Below are positions 40,417 to 49,376 of a stretch of DNA of 64,000 nucleotides, piece after piece. A model generated the notes under the pieces. The model was not told the origin of the DNA and did not search any database. It worked only from the letters and a program-made list of their open reading frames with translations. Made by a program: the position numbers and the translations under genes. Source of the DNA: Dryocola sp032000125 (GTDB lineage Bacteria; Pseudomonadota; Gammaproteobacteria; Enterobacterales; Enterobacteriaceae); assembly GCA_032000125.1 (NCBI GenBank), contig DAMALH010000005.1, positions 86,419 through 150,418 of the forward strand, in the 5' to 3' direction. The number at the start of each line of letters is the position of its first letter. Position 1 is the stretch's first letter.

Positions 40417-41589
40417 TTAGCGAAGCGATTTAACGGCGGCTATCAAGCGTTTTACGCCTTCTTCAAGCTTCACACGCGGGCATCCGGCGTTAAGGCGAAT
40501 AAATCCTTTCCCTTCTTCGCCATAGGTATATCCCGGCATAATGGCCACCTTTTGCTGCTCAATCAGCGCTTTTTGCAGCGCATGGTCGTCCAGACCCAGC
40601 GGGCGAAGATCGATCCACGCCAGATAGGTTGATTGCGGCGGCTGCCAGTTGAGTTGCGCAAACTCGCTGTTAAGCGCGTGGGAGACATACTCCAGGTTGC
40701 TTTGTAGATAAGCGCGCAGAGCGTCAAGCCACGGCTCGCCTTCGCGATAGGCGGTGATGTGCGCAACCAGGGCCAGCACCGCAGGCGAGGAAAGCCCGTC
40801 CTGGCCTTTCAGAACATTCAGGTAGGCTTCGCGATCCTGTTCATCGCTAATCAGTCCGTATGCGCCGGTCAGGGCTGGAATATTAAAGCTCTTCGAGGCG
40901 GAGGTAAGCAGCGCCCAGGAGCCTGTACCTACCTCGCTCCACGGCGTGTGCCGGTGGCCGTGCCAGACCATGTCCATGTGAATTTCATCGCTTATCACGC
41001 GCACGTTATGGCGTTTGCAAAGCGCCGCCATGGTTTCCAGCTCTTCGCGCGTCCAGACTTTGCCGGTGGGGTTTTGCGGGCTGCACAGTAGCATGATTTT
41101 ACATTCTGCTTTTGCGAGCTGCGCCTCAAGCGCTGCCATATCACACTGCCAGCCGTTGGCCGACGGGTGCAGCGGCGCACTGAAAACCTGGCGCCGGTTG
41201 CCTTCGATCGCTTTATAAAACGCGTCATAAGCGGGGGTATGGATAAGCACCGCGTCACCGGGTGCAGACCACTGGCGTATCAACTGCGAAACCATATAAA
41301 TAACGGACGGACCGTAGACCAGGCTTGCAGGATCGATAGCGCTGTTAAAGCGCTGCTGATACCAGTGCGCAACGGCGCCGATGAAATCGTCATTTTTCCA
41401 GCGGCTGTAGCCGAGCACGCCGTGCGCAAGGCGCTGCTGCAGCGCCGAAAGAATAACCGGGGCGGTGGGGAAATCCATATCGGAGATGGTGAAGGGGAGC
41501 AAGTCCGCCGCGCCAAATCGGTCTGCCACGTAATCCCACTGGGTGCACCACGTACCGTGGCGGTCAACGGGAACGGAGAAATCAAACAT
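40417..41589 (-). CDS. malY: MalY cystathionine beta-lyase / maltose regulon modulator
   Basis: PLP-dependent enzyme of 390 residues, aminotransferase class I/II fold, with beta-cystathionase activity; in E. coli it also binds and inactivates MalT, the maltose regulon activator. The PLP lysine is in TSASKSFNIPALTGAYG (about 233). It follows malX by 44 bp in the same direction, and MalI represses the pair. It ends six bases from a repeat unit that may act as its terminator. Confidence 0.95.
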   Translation of the reverse strand: MFDFSVPVDRHGTWCTQWDYVADRFGAADLLPFTISDMDFPTAPVILSALQQRLAHGVLGYSRWKNDDFIGAVAHWYQQRFNSAIDPASLVYGPSVIYMVSQLIRQWSAPGDAVLIHTPAYDAFYKAIEGNRRQVFSAPLHPSANGWQCDMAALEAQLAKAECKIMLLCSPQNPTGKVWTREELETMAALCKRHNVRVISDEIHMDMVWHGHRHTPWSEVGTGSWALLTSASKSFNIPALTGAYGLISDEQDREAYLNVLKGQDGLSSPAVLALVAHITAYREGEPWLDALRAYLQSNLEYVSHALNSEFAQLNWQPPQSTYLAWIDLRPLGLDDHALQKALIEQQKVAIMPGYTYGEEGKGFIRLNAGCPRVKLEEGVKRLIAAVKSLR

Positions 41590-41633
41590 AACACCTCACA
41601 GAAAAACGGGCACCGAAGCGCCCGTTGTTTGCT

Positions 41634-43226
41634 TTACGCCTGCGCCGTACTCATCAGGCTTGCCATTTCATCTTTAACCGACTGCACCTGCGGCCCGATT
41701 ACCACCTGCAGATTGTGCTGGTTAAGCTGCACAACGCCGATGGCGCGGAGGTTTTTCAGCGCGGCGCTGTCAACCAGCGACATATCTTTCACCGTCATAC
41801 GCAGGCGGGTAATGCAGTTATCCAGCGTGACGACGTTTTCTGCCCCGCCGAGTGCGGCAAGCATTGCCGGAACATTGTAGCCGGATTTGCCCACCTGACC
41901 GGCAAGCGCTTTTTCCGCACTGCTGGTGGTGTCGATATCGCGGCCCGGCGTCTTGATGTTAAAGCGGGTGATGGCGAAGCGGAAGATGCCGTAATAAACC
42001 GCAAACCATACCCCAGCCACAACCGGCACCATGTACCACTTAGTAGACAGGCCGTGCAGGATGCCGAATACCACGAAGTCGATAACGTTACCGTCGGTGT
42101 TACCGATAGTCACGCCCAGCACCGCCATCATGGTAAAGCCCAGCCCGGTCAGCAGGGCGTGAATGAGATACAGCGCCGGAGCCACGAACAGGAACAGGAA
42201 TTCCAGCGGTTCCGTGGTGCCGCCGACCACGCAGGCAATCACCCCGGAAATCAGCAGGCCCTTAATTTTGTGACGGTTTTCTGGGCGCGCGCAGTGATAC
42301 ATCGCCAGTGCCGCACCGGGCAGGCCGCCCAGGAACGCAGGCATTTTACCCTGCGACAGGAAGCGGGTCGCGCTTTCAGAGAAGCCGTGCACCGTTGGGC
42401 AACTTAGCTGAGCCTGGAAGATAGTTAGCGCGCCGCTAACGCTGTGGCCGCAAACGTCCATCGTGCCGCCAGCTTCGGTAAAGCGAATAAGCGCCACAAG
42501 AATATGCTGCAGGCCAAACGGCAACAGCAGACGTTCGCCGGTGCCGAAAATCATCGGACCAAAAATACCCGCGCCGTTAATCAGGTTACCAATGCCGGTG
42601 ATACCCGCAGCGAATACCGGCCAGATCAGCGGAATAGCCAGGCCGACCAGACCCATTACCACGGTGGTGATAATCGGCACGAAGCGGGTGCCACCGAAGA
42701 AGGCCAGCGCGTCCGGCAGACGAATATTGTGGAAGCGTTTGTGCAGCATCGCCACAATCACACCGGCAATAACGGCACCAAGAATGCCGGTATCGATAGA
42801 CTGAATGCCCAGCACGTTCTGAACGTTGTTCGCTTTTAAGACCGCGGCATCGGTAGTGGGCAGAATGCCTTTGGCCGTCAGCCAGAAGTTAACCCCCAGG
42901 TTCATCACCACGTAACCGACAAAACCGGCGAAGGCGGCAACGCCTTTGTTTTCACTCGCAAGCCCCAGCGGAATGGCGATACAGAACATCACCGGCAGGA
43001 AACTGAAGGCGAACGAGCCGACTTTGCTCATCCAGATAAAGATGGCCTGCAGCACCGGATTACCCAGCGCGGGCAGCAGGGTGATAACGTCATGGCTGCT
43101 TAACGAGCTGCCGATACCGAGCATGATGCCGCAGAATGACAGCAGCGCCACCGGAAGCATGAAGGTTTTGCCAAGGTTTTGAAAAAACTCCCAAAGCGTA
43201 ACTTTTTGTGATGTATTAGCCGCCAT
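41634..43226 (-). CDS. malX: MalX PTS enzyme IICB, glucose/maltose type
   Basis: Phosphotransferase-system permease of 530 residues. The IIC membrane domain (about 1-420) has the glucose-family signature GGTTEPLEFLFLFVAP, and the IIB domain (about 445-530) carries the phosphorylated Cys in LDNCITRLR. It has no IIA domain and would use the glucose EIIA, as E. coli MalX does. The ATG at 43226 with CAGGAG upstream was chosen. It heads the malXY operon, which faces malI across two MalI operators. Confidence 0.95.
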   Translation of the reverse strand: MAANTSQKVTLWEFFQNLGKTFMLPVALLSFCGIMLGIGSSLSSHDVITLLPALGNPVLQAIFIWMSKVGSFAFSFLPVMFCIAIPLGLASENKGVAAFAGFVGYVVMNLGVNFWLTAKGILPTTDAAVLKANNVQNVLGIQSIDTGILGAVIAGVIVAMLHKRFHNIRLPDALAFFGGTRFVPIITTVVMGLVGLAIPLIWPVFAAGITGIGNLINGAGIFGPMIFGTGERLLLPFGLQHILVALIRFTEAGGTMDVCGHSVSGALTIFQAQLSCPTVHGFSESATRFLSQGKMPAFLGGLPGAALAMYHCARPENRHKIKGLLISGVIACVVGGTTEPLEFLFLFVAPALYLIHALLTGLGFTMMAVLGVTIGNTDGNVIDFVVFGILHGLSTKWYMVPVVAGVWFAVYYGIFRFAITRFNIKTPGRDIDTTSSAEKALAGQVGKSGYNVPAMLAALGGAENVVTLDNCITRLRMTVKDMSLVDSAALKNLRAIGVVQLNQHNLQVVIGPQVQSVKDEMASLMSTAQA

Positions 43227-43281
43227 AACGACTCCTGTACCCTGATTGATAAAAGACAGTGAAGTACGAAACAAGCCGGAT

Positions 43282-43297
43282 GATAAAACGTTTTACC
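43282..43297. promoter_or_regulatory. MalI operator, malX side
   Basis: GATAAAACGTTTTACC is a near-perfect copy of the MalI operator, with 12-bp core TAAAACGTTTTA. It lies 56 bp before the malX ATG. Confidence 0.9.
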
Positions 43298-43360
43298 AAA
43301 GTATATTGCGCGATAGTTCACAGATTAAAAATCTGACAGGGCGCTTAATATAGGCATGCA

Positions 43361-43376
43361 GATAAAACGTTTTATC
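43361..43376. promoter_or_regulatory. MalI operator, malI side
   Basis: GATAAAACGTTTTATC is a perfect 16-bp palindrome identical to the known E. coli MalI operator. It lies 39 bp before the malI ATG and mediates autoregulation there in E. coli. The two operators are 79 bp apart, centre to centre. Confidence 0.93.
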
Positions 43377-43414
43377 TTGCGTATTACATGATTCACGGAG
43401 GACCCGATCCGCCT

Positions 43415-44449
43415 ATGACCACGATGGCAAAAAAAATCACTATCAACGACGTTGCCGATGCCGCAGGGGTATCGGTGACGACGGTTTCGCTCGTGCTAAG
43501 CGGCAAAGGAAGAATCTCCGCGGCCACCGGGACGCGTGTAAATGAGGCGATCGAAAAGCTTGGTTTTGTGCGCAACCGGCAGGCGGCGTCGCTGCGCGGC
43601 GGGCAAAGCGGCGTTATTGGTTTAATAGTGCGCGATCTGTGCAATCCCTTTTATGCAGAGCTCACCGCGGGGCTGACGGACGAGCTGGAAAAGCAGGGGA
43701 AGCTACTCTTTCTGACCCAAAGCGGCGCGAAAGGTCAGCATATGCAGCGCTGCTTCGAGACGCTTCTTGCCCAGGGCGTGGACGGCATTATTATCGCCGG
43801 TGCGGCGGGACAGGGCGCGGAGCTGAGAGAAGCCGCCGAACAAAAGAATCTGCCGCTGGTTTTCGCCTCCCGCGCCAGCTACCTCGATGAGGTGGACATT
43901 ATCCGTCCGGATAATATGCAGGCTGCGCAGCTGGTGACGGAGCATTTAATTAAGCGGGGGCACCAGCGAATTGCCTGGATCGGCGGCCGTGGTTCGTCGC
44001 TCACGCGCGCTGAGCGTCTCGGCGGCTATTGCTCAACGCTGCTAAAGTTTGGGCTGCCGTTTCACAGCGAATGGATTATCGAATGCGAGTCCAGCCAGAA
44101 GCTGGCGGCGGATGCCATTACCACCTTGCTGCACCAGAACCCAACCATTACGGCCGTGCTCTGCCATAACAACACCATCGCCATGGGCGCGTGGTTCGGC
44201 CTGCTGCGCGCCGGACGGCAAAGCGGAGAAGGGAGCATTGAGAGCTATTTCGACCGCCACGTCGCCCTTGCCGCTTTCGCGGAGGTGATGGATGAGGAGC
44301 TGGACGATTTACCGCTGACCTGGGTTTCCACGCCGGCAAGAGAAATAGGCCGCAGCGCCGGGCAGCGCATCCTTGCGCGGGCAAAAAACGGCGATGATGA
44401 GATGCGTAACCAGATAATGCCCGCGCGGCTGGTGGCGTGGAAGAGCTGA
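43415..44449 (+). CDS. malI: MalI repressor (LacI family)
   Basis: LacI-type repressor of malXY, 344 residues. The headpiece ITINDVADAAGVSVTTVSLV (about 7-26) and hinge region NRQAASLRGG precede a periplasmic-binding-like domain. The inducer is unknown in E. coli too. Two possible starts exist, ATG at 43415 and 43424; GGAGG is 13 and 22 bases upstream, so I chose the first. Downstream, K-12 has hdhA and the uid genes before ydgA; here only a hairpin repeat separates malI from ydgA. Confidence 0.94.
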   Translation: MTTMAKKITINDVADAAGVSVTTVSLVLSGKGRISAATGTRVNEAIEKLGFVRNRQAASLRGGQSGVIGLIVRDLCNPFYAELTAGLTDELEKQGKLLFLTQSGAKGQHMQRCFETLLAQGVDGIIIAGAAGQGAELREAAEQKNLPLVFASRASYLDEVDIIRPDNMQAAQLVTEHLIKRGHQRIAWIGGRGSSLTRAERLGGYCSTLLKFGLPFHSEWIIECESSQKLAADAITTLLHQNPTITAVLCHNNTIAMGAWFGLLRAGRQSGEGSIESYFDRHVALAAFAEVMDEELDDLPLTWVSTPAREIGRSAGQRILARAKNGDDEMRNQIMPARLVAWKS

Positions 44450-44460
44450 GCGCGTTAAAA

Positions 44461-44625
44461 AGCCTCCCGAGGGAGGCTTCAGAATGCTGACAAAGTACTC
44501 AGGCGTAAAAGTTGCTCTGCCGTTGCTTTTAAAAACAAAGAATTATGTCTTCTGGTTTACCTCAAACGCCCGAAAACCACGCGTTTCGGGCGTTTGACAC
44601 CAGTCTCAGGCCTCCCGAAGGAGGC
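44461..44625. repeat. Paired inverted hairpin repeat between malI and ydgA
   Basis: Left unit: hairpin AGCCTCCCGAGGGAGGCT (44461-44478), TTCAGAATGCTGACAAA, then GGCGT. Right unit, other strand: hairpin GCCTCC-TTCG-GGAGGC (44625-44610), CTGAGACTGGTGTCAAA, then a 13-bp perfect hairpin with arms CAAACGCCCGAAA (44563-44575) and TTTCGGGCGTTTG (44584-44596) and loop ACCACGCG. The order of parts matches the repeat at 40237-40410, while the arms of the long hairpin are entirely different in sequence. The outer hairpins may terminate malI and ydgA. Confidence 0.75.
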
Positions 44626-44633
44626 TGGTTGAC

Positions 44634-46166
44634 TTACTGCTGAGGTGCAACCGGGGCGGGCGCTTCAAGCTCTGGCGCCGGAGGCGGCACGTCAGTGCCC
44701 GGCATGCCAAACATGCCAATCAGATCGCTTAATGACATTTTCTGCCCGTTAAGCGTCGCCTGGCCGTTGGCGTATTGCAGGCTGGAAACGATGTTATTGT
44801 CTTCCATGGTGGTAACGCGGAACATCTGGCCCATCGCCGCCAGGCCTTTGATCTGCTGGGCGGCCAGTTTCGCGGCGTCTTCTTCTTTATAACCTTCAAG
44901 CTGGGCAACCTGCGTCATTAAGCGGGTAGCCATATCCATTGGGATCACGAGCTTACCGTCAAGAGATTTCAGCACGCGGTCCAGCTGCTGTTCTGGCGTG
45001 GTTGCTTCACCCGTTGCGGCAGCCGGATCTTTTAAGAACAGCGAAAGGTTAAAGGTGCTTTCGCCCTTGTCGTTTTTCCAGCTAAGCGGCGCGACGGTAA
45101 CAACCGGGTTGCCTTTGAGCAGCAGCGGGAAGTTATCCGCAAAGACTTCGATCGCTTTCTGCTGATAAATTTCCGGGTTTTCCGCCACGGCCGGGTCGGC
45201 CAGCAGTTTCTGGGATTGATCGTTATAAATCCGGCTGAATTCATGCATCGCAGCGCCGTCGATATTACTGACCTTCAGCGTTAGCTTGCCGCTGCCCATA
45301 TTTTGATTCTGCACTTTCAGCGCGTCGATGGCGTAATCAACTTGCCCGGAAAGGTGTTTTTTATCGTCCTGTACGTCTGATTTGGCGTTAAGCGTGACGC
45401 CTTCTAACACCGCCATTTCTTTACCTTCAACGGCAATAGCCAGCTTTTCGATTGAGGCTTTTTGCTCGCCTACGCGTTCATCGAACTCGCTGCGTTGGGT
45501 GTTGCCATCGGTTTTCACGTTGTTGAAGGTCATCTGTACGTGCTGGCCGTACTGGTTAACCGTGTTAACAAGCCCGCTTTTCGCTTCACCGGAAAGCGCG
45601 ATTTTATTGCCTTCGCCGTCTACGTCAGCCGTAAGCTGGCCGCCGCTGAAGGCCACTTTTTCTTCACCGTTTGCATAGTTCAGCGCAAGTAAATCAATGT
45701 CGGAGGAGGTGGCGCCGCTGTAGCCTACGCGGGTTTGGGCATCGATAAAGGACTGGCCCTTAGTCATATCAAACAGCGGCTTAGTGGTTGGGTTATTGAC
45801 CAGCACGGTACGAATAGAAGCCATGCTCGGGATCAAATTGAATTTTTTTAGCTGGGCAAACGGGAAAGGTCCATGATCGATGGTTTCTGCGAACACGACG
45901 CTTTGATCGGGTTTGAGAAGCGCGCTTTGTTTGCCCGCCGTCGGTTTAATGACTAGCTGCATGCTGCTGTGGAACAGGCCGCGGTGGTAGTCCTGGTAGC
46001 TCAGCGTCAGGCCTGCTTCGGGGGAAGCCCTGTTTAATTCGCTGTTCGCATTGCCGATCATTTCGGCCATGCGTCCTTCAAGCTGTTTACCGGTATACCA
46101 GGCCGCACCCGTCCACACCACGCCCAGCGCAACTATTACACCTACCGCAACCAGAGATTTTTTCAT
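44634..46166 (-). CDS. ydgA: YdgA, DUF945 envelope protein
   Basis: Protein of 510 residues in the DUF945 (YdgA/YihF) family. One N-terminal helix (about 6-24) exports it to the periplasm or anchors it in the inner membrane; the rest is a predicted repetitive beta-rich domain, reminiscent of AsmA-like proteins. Its function is not established. The C-terminus is Pro-rich (TDVPPPAPELEAPAPVAPQQ), longer than I recall for E. coli. It lies upstream of manA in opposite order to K-12's uid genes, which are missing. Confidence 0.9.
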   Translation of the reverse strand: MKKSLVAVGVIVALGVVWTGAAWYTGKQLEGRMAEMIGNANSELNRASPEAGLTLSYQDYHRGLFHSSMQLVIKPTAGKQSALLKPDQSVVFAETIDHGPFPFAQLKKFNLIPSMASIRTVLVNNPTTKPLFDMTKGQSFIDAQTRVGYSGATSSDIDLLALNYANGEEKVAFSGGQLTADVDGEGNKIALSGEAKSGLVNTVNQYGQHVQMTFNNVKTDGNTQRSEFDERVGEQKASIEKLAIAVEGKEMAVLEGVTLNAKSDVQDDKKHLSGQVDYAIDALKVQNQNMGSGKLTLKVSNIDGAAMHEFSRIYNDQSQKLLADPAVAENPEIYQQKAIEVFADNFPLLLKGNPVVTVAPLSWKNDKGESTFNLSLFLKDPAAATGEATTPEQQLDRVLKSLDGKLVIPMDMATRLMTQVAQLEGYKEEDAAKLAAQQIKGLAAMGQMFRVTTMEDNNIVSSLQYANGQATLNGQKMSLSDLIGMFGMPGTDVPPPAPELEAPAPVAPQQ

Positions 46167-46297
46167 CTTGTCCTGTCCATTTTGAAGCGGCGCTCAGATA
46201 TCCCCTCAGCGCCGAATGAAAAACGCCCGCAGGCGTTTTGAAAACTATCGCTTTAAGCTTAGCAATCCATACATAAAAGATCAGTAAGTTACTTTAA

Positions 46298-47470
46298 TCA
46301 AAGCTTGTTATATACGCGGGCGATGCGGCCTACGCCGCTTGCAGCCACCGGCGATTCGTTTGCTGCGATAAATGCGGACTCGCCGGGCTTAAGAACCAGC
46401 TGCTGCTCGCCTTTGCTGAGCACCGCTTCGCCTTGCACGCAGAACACGATAGCTGCGCTTTCCTGCGCAAGTTCCGCAGGCGTTGCGCTGAGATCGTGTA
46501 AAGAGAACGCGAAATCGGCCACCGGAATGGGGAAGTCCAGCTCGCTTCCTTGCTGCGCAGGCCGGGTCAGCAGTTCGTCTGCGGGTTTTGGCTCGAACTT
46601 CACGTTGGCGACCAGTTCAGGAATATCGATATATTTTGGCGTCAGGCCCGCTCGCAGCACGTTATCTGAGTTGGCCATCACTTCCAGCGCCACGCCTTTA
46701 AGGTAGGCATGCGGGGTTTCTGCGAACAGGAACATTGCCTCGCCCGGCTCGAGCTTAACCACGTTGAGCAGCAAAGGAGAGAACAGGCCGCTGTCGTCCG
46801 GGTAAAATTCAGAAATCACGCGGATCGTTTCCCAGGGTTCGCCCTGCTGGCTGTTCAACGCGGCTTTCAGTACGGCTAACGCACGGGATTTTTCATCACC
46901 CTGCATGTTCAGCAGGCTGGCAAACAGTTGCGATAAGCGCTCGGCGCCAGGCTCCTGCAGGAAGTGGGCGATAGCGTTATGCGCGCCAGAAACCGGCTGC
47001 AGCAAAGAAACAATTTCAGAGAACTCGCGGAAGGCGTTCATGGCGAGGAACGGGGTAAGGGCGAAAACCAGCTCGGGCTTGTGGTTAGGATCTTTATAAT
47101 TACGCTCGGCGGCATCAAGCGGGATACCGGCGGCATTCTCCTTCGCAAAGCCAATTTCAGAGGCTTTTTTATTTGGATGCACCTGAATGGAGAGCGGCTG
47201 GTCGGCGCAAAGCACTTTGAAGAGGAACGGCAGCTCGCCAAATCGCTGCGCAACGGCCTCACCCAGCAAAGCCGACCGATCGGCGTCAATCACTTCCCGC
47301 AGCGCACGCGGCTTGCCGTTTTCCAGCACTCTGGAACTGCTTTTAGGATGCGCGCCCATCCACAGTTCCGCCATCGGCAGGCTGTCCGGGTTCTGGATGC
47401 CGTAAAGTTCCGTTAAGGCCGTTTTACTTCCCCAGGCGTAGTTCTGCACCGAGTTGATTAATTTTTGCAT
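46298..47470 (-). CDS. manA: Mannose-6-phosphate isomerase
   Basis: Type I phosphomannose isomerase of 390 residues, zinc-dependent, interconverting mannose-6-phosphate and fructose-6-phosphate. Zinc-binding motifs include QPLSIQVHPNKKASE (Gln and His near 96-98), NHKPELVFAL (Glu near 133) and ETPHAYLKG (His near 254). The ATG at 47470 gives the E. coli N-terminus MQKLINSVQNYAWGS. It is divergent from fumA across about 200 bp, as in K-12. Confidence 0.97.
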   Translation of the reverse strand: MQKLINSVQNYAWGSKTALTELYGIQNPDSLPMAELWMGAHPKSSSRVLENGKPRALREVIDADRSALLGEAVAQRFGELPFLFKVLCADQPLSIQVHPNKKASEIGFAKENAAGIPLDAAERNYKDPNHKPELVFALTPFLAMNAFREFSEIVSLLQPVSGAHNAIAHFLQEPGAERLSQLFASLLNMQGDEKSRALAVLKAALNSQQGEPWETIRVISEFYPDDSGLFSPLLLNVVKLEPGEAMFLFAETPHAYLKGVALEVMANSDNVLRAGLTPKYIDIPELVANVKFEPKPADELLTRPAQQGSELDFPIPVADFAFSLHDLSATPAELAQESAAIVFCVQGEAVLSKGEQQLVLKPGESAFIAANESPVAASGVGRIARVYNKL

Positions 47471-47677
47471 TATCAAGCCCTGTTGTAATGTCGATAAGGT
47501 TGCGACTATTAAAGCAATTATCCGTCTGGAAGTAACCAGGGGAGCAAAAAGTCGTATTAGTCTCAGTTTTTGTTAAAAAATTGTGTAGCATGTTGTGATT
47601 AAAATTTTAACCAGGCACAGGAACAGGTGCCCGCAACCAAAATAATTAACGTATCTGATGTCGTAAGTGAGAGAACA

Positions 47678-49324
47678 ATGTCGAGTAAAGCCTTTCATTA
47701 TCAAGAGCCGTTCCCGTTAAAAAAAGATGAAACTGACTACTATCTGCTAAGTAAGGATTACGTTTCAGTCTCCGAATTCGAAGGGCAGGAAGTCCTCAAA
47801 GTTGACCCGAAAGCCCTGACCCTTGTCGCCCAACACGCCTTCCACGATGCCTCATTTATGCTGCGCCCGGCCCATCAGCAGCAGGTTGCCGATATCCTTA
47901 ACGATCCTGAAGCAAGCGAGAACGACAGGTACGTTGCGCTGCAGTTTCTGCGCAACTCGGAGATCGCCGCTAAAGGCATTCTGCCGACCTGCCAGGATAC
48001 GGGCACCGCGATTATCATGGGTAAAAAGGGCCAGCGCGTCTGGACGGGCGGCGGCGATGAAGCCGCGCTGTCGCAGGGCGTGTACAACACTTATATTGAA
48101 GATAACCTGCGCTATTCTCAGAACGCCGCGCTGGATATGTACAAAGAGGTGAATACCGGCACAAACCTGCCTGCGCAAATCGATCTCTACAGCGTGGACG
48201 GCGCCGAGTATAAATTCCTCTGTATCGCTAAAGGCGGAGGTTCAGCGAACAAAACCTACCTTTACCAGGAAACCAAGGCGCTGCTGAGTCCGGGCAAGCT
48301 GAAAGATTATCTGGTAGAGAAAATGCGCAGCCTCGGCACTGCGGCCTGCCCGCCGTATCATGTGGCTTTCGTCATCGGCGGAACCTCTGCGGAGTCCACC
48401 CTTAAGACGGTAAAACTCGCTTCCACGAAGTATTACGACGGTTTACCAACCGAAGGTAACGAACACGGCCAGGCGTTCCGCGATATTCAACTGGAAGAAG
48501 AATTGCTGAAAGAAGCGCAGAACCTCGGCCTTGGTGCGCAGTTCGGCGGCAAATATTTTGCTCATGATATCCGCGTTGTGCGTCTACCGCGTCACGGCGC
48601 ATCCTGCCCGGTCGGCATGGGCGTTTCCTGCTCCGCGGACAGAAATATCAAAGCGAAGATCGACCGCAACGGCATCTGGCTTGAAAAACTCGAGCACAAT
48701 CCGGGTAAATTTATTCCGCAGGAGCTGCGTCAGGCGGGCGAGGGCGAGGCAGTAAGAGTTGACCTTAATCGCCCGATGAGCGATATCCTCAAACAGCTTT
48801 CTCAGTACCCGGTTTCTACGCGACTTTCCCTGAGTGGGACTATTATTGTGGCACGCGATATCGCTCACGCTAAGCTCAAAGAGCGTATCGACAACGGTGA
48901 AGGCCTGCCGCAGTACGTGAAGGACCATCCGATTTACTATGCAGGCCCGGCCAAAACGCCGGACGGCTATGCTTCTGGTTCGCTTGGCCCAACCACGGCA
49001 GGCCGCATGGATTCATATGTCGATCTGCTCCAGGCCAACGGCGGCAGTATGGTGATGCTGGCGAAAGGCAACCGTAGCCAGCAGGTCACCGACGCCTGTC
49101 ATAAACACGGCGGCTTTTATCTGGGCAGTATTGGGGGACCGGCGGCGGTGCTGGCGCAGAAGAGTATCAAGAGCCTGACCTGCGTTGAATACCCCGAGCT
49201 GGGAATGGAAGCTATCTGGAAAATCGAGGTAGAGGACTTCCCGGCCTTTATTCTGGTCGATGACAAGGGCAACGACTTCTTCCAGAAAATTCACGCCTCG
49301 CAGTGCACCCGATGCGTGAAATAG
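47678..49324 (+). CDS. fumA: FumA class I iron-sulphur fumarase
   Basis: Homodimeric class I fumarate hydratase of 548 residues, active in the TCA cycle under aerobic growth. Three cysteines hold the oxygen-sensitive 4Fe-4S cluster: LPTCQDTGT (about 105), TAACPPYH (about 224) and GASCPVGMG (about 318). The ATG at 47678 gives the E. coli length; upstream in-frame codons from 47627 lack a better ribosome-binding site. A strong terminator separates it from fumC, although E. coli has a fumC promoter in the same place. Confidence 0.97.
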   Translation: MSSKAFHYQEPFPLKKDETDYYLLSKDYVSVSEFEGQEVLKVDPKALTLVAQHAFHDASFMLRPAHQQQVADILNDPEASENDRYVALQFLRNSEIAAKGILPTCQDTGTAIIMGKKGQRVWTGGGDEAALSQGVYNTYIEDNLRYSQNAALDMYKEVNTGTNLPAQIDLYSVDGAEYKFLCIAKGGGSANKTYLYQETKALLSPGKLKDYLVEKMRSLGTAACPPYHVAFVIGGTSAESTLKTVKLASTKYYDGLPTEGNEHGQAFRDIQLEEELLKEAQNLGLGAQFGGKYFAHDIRVVRLPRHGASCPVGMGVSCSADRNIKAKIDRNGIWLEKLEHNPGKFIPQELRQAGEGEAVRVDLNRPMSDILKQLSQYPVSTRLSLSGTIIVARDIAHAKLKERIDNGEGLPQYVKDHPIYYAGPAKTPDGYASGSLGPTTAGRMDSYVDLLQANGGSMVMLAKGNRSQQVTDACHKHGGFYLGSIGGPAAVLAQKSIKSLTCVEYPELGMEAIWKIEVEDFPAFILVDDKGNDFFQKIHASQCTRCVK

Positions 49325-49331
49325 AAACCTG

Positions 49332-49356
49332 ACCGCCCATACGGGCGGTTTTTTTT
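49332..49356 (+). terminator. Terminator after fumA
   Basis: A 7-bp stem (ACCGCCC at 49332-49338 with GGGCGGT at 49343-49349) is followed by eight T, 7 bp beyond the fumA stop codon. Confidence 0.92.
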
Positions 49357-49376
49357 AAGCTCAAAAGGAGAGTGAA

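Noticed and set aside
44634..46166. ydgA as a foreign or mobile gene because its neighbour on one side differs from K-12
   Set aside because: Its composition and the manA-fumA-fumC-tus order beyond it match the conserved backbone; only the uid side differs.
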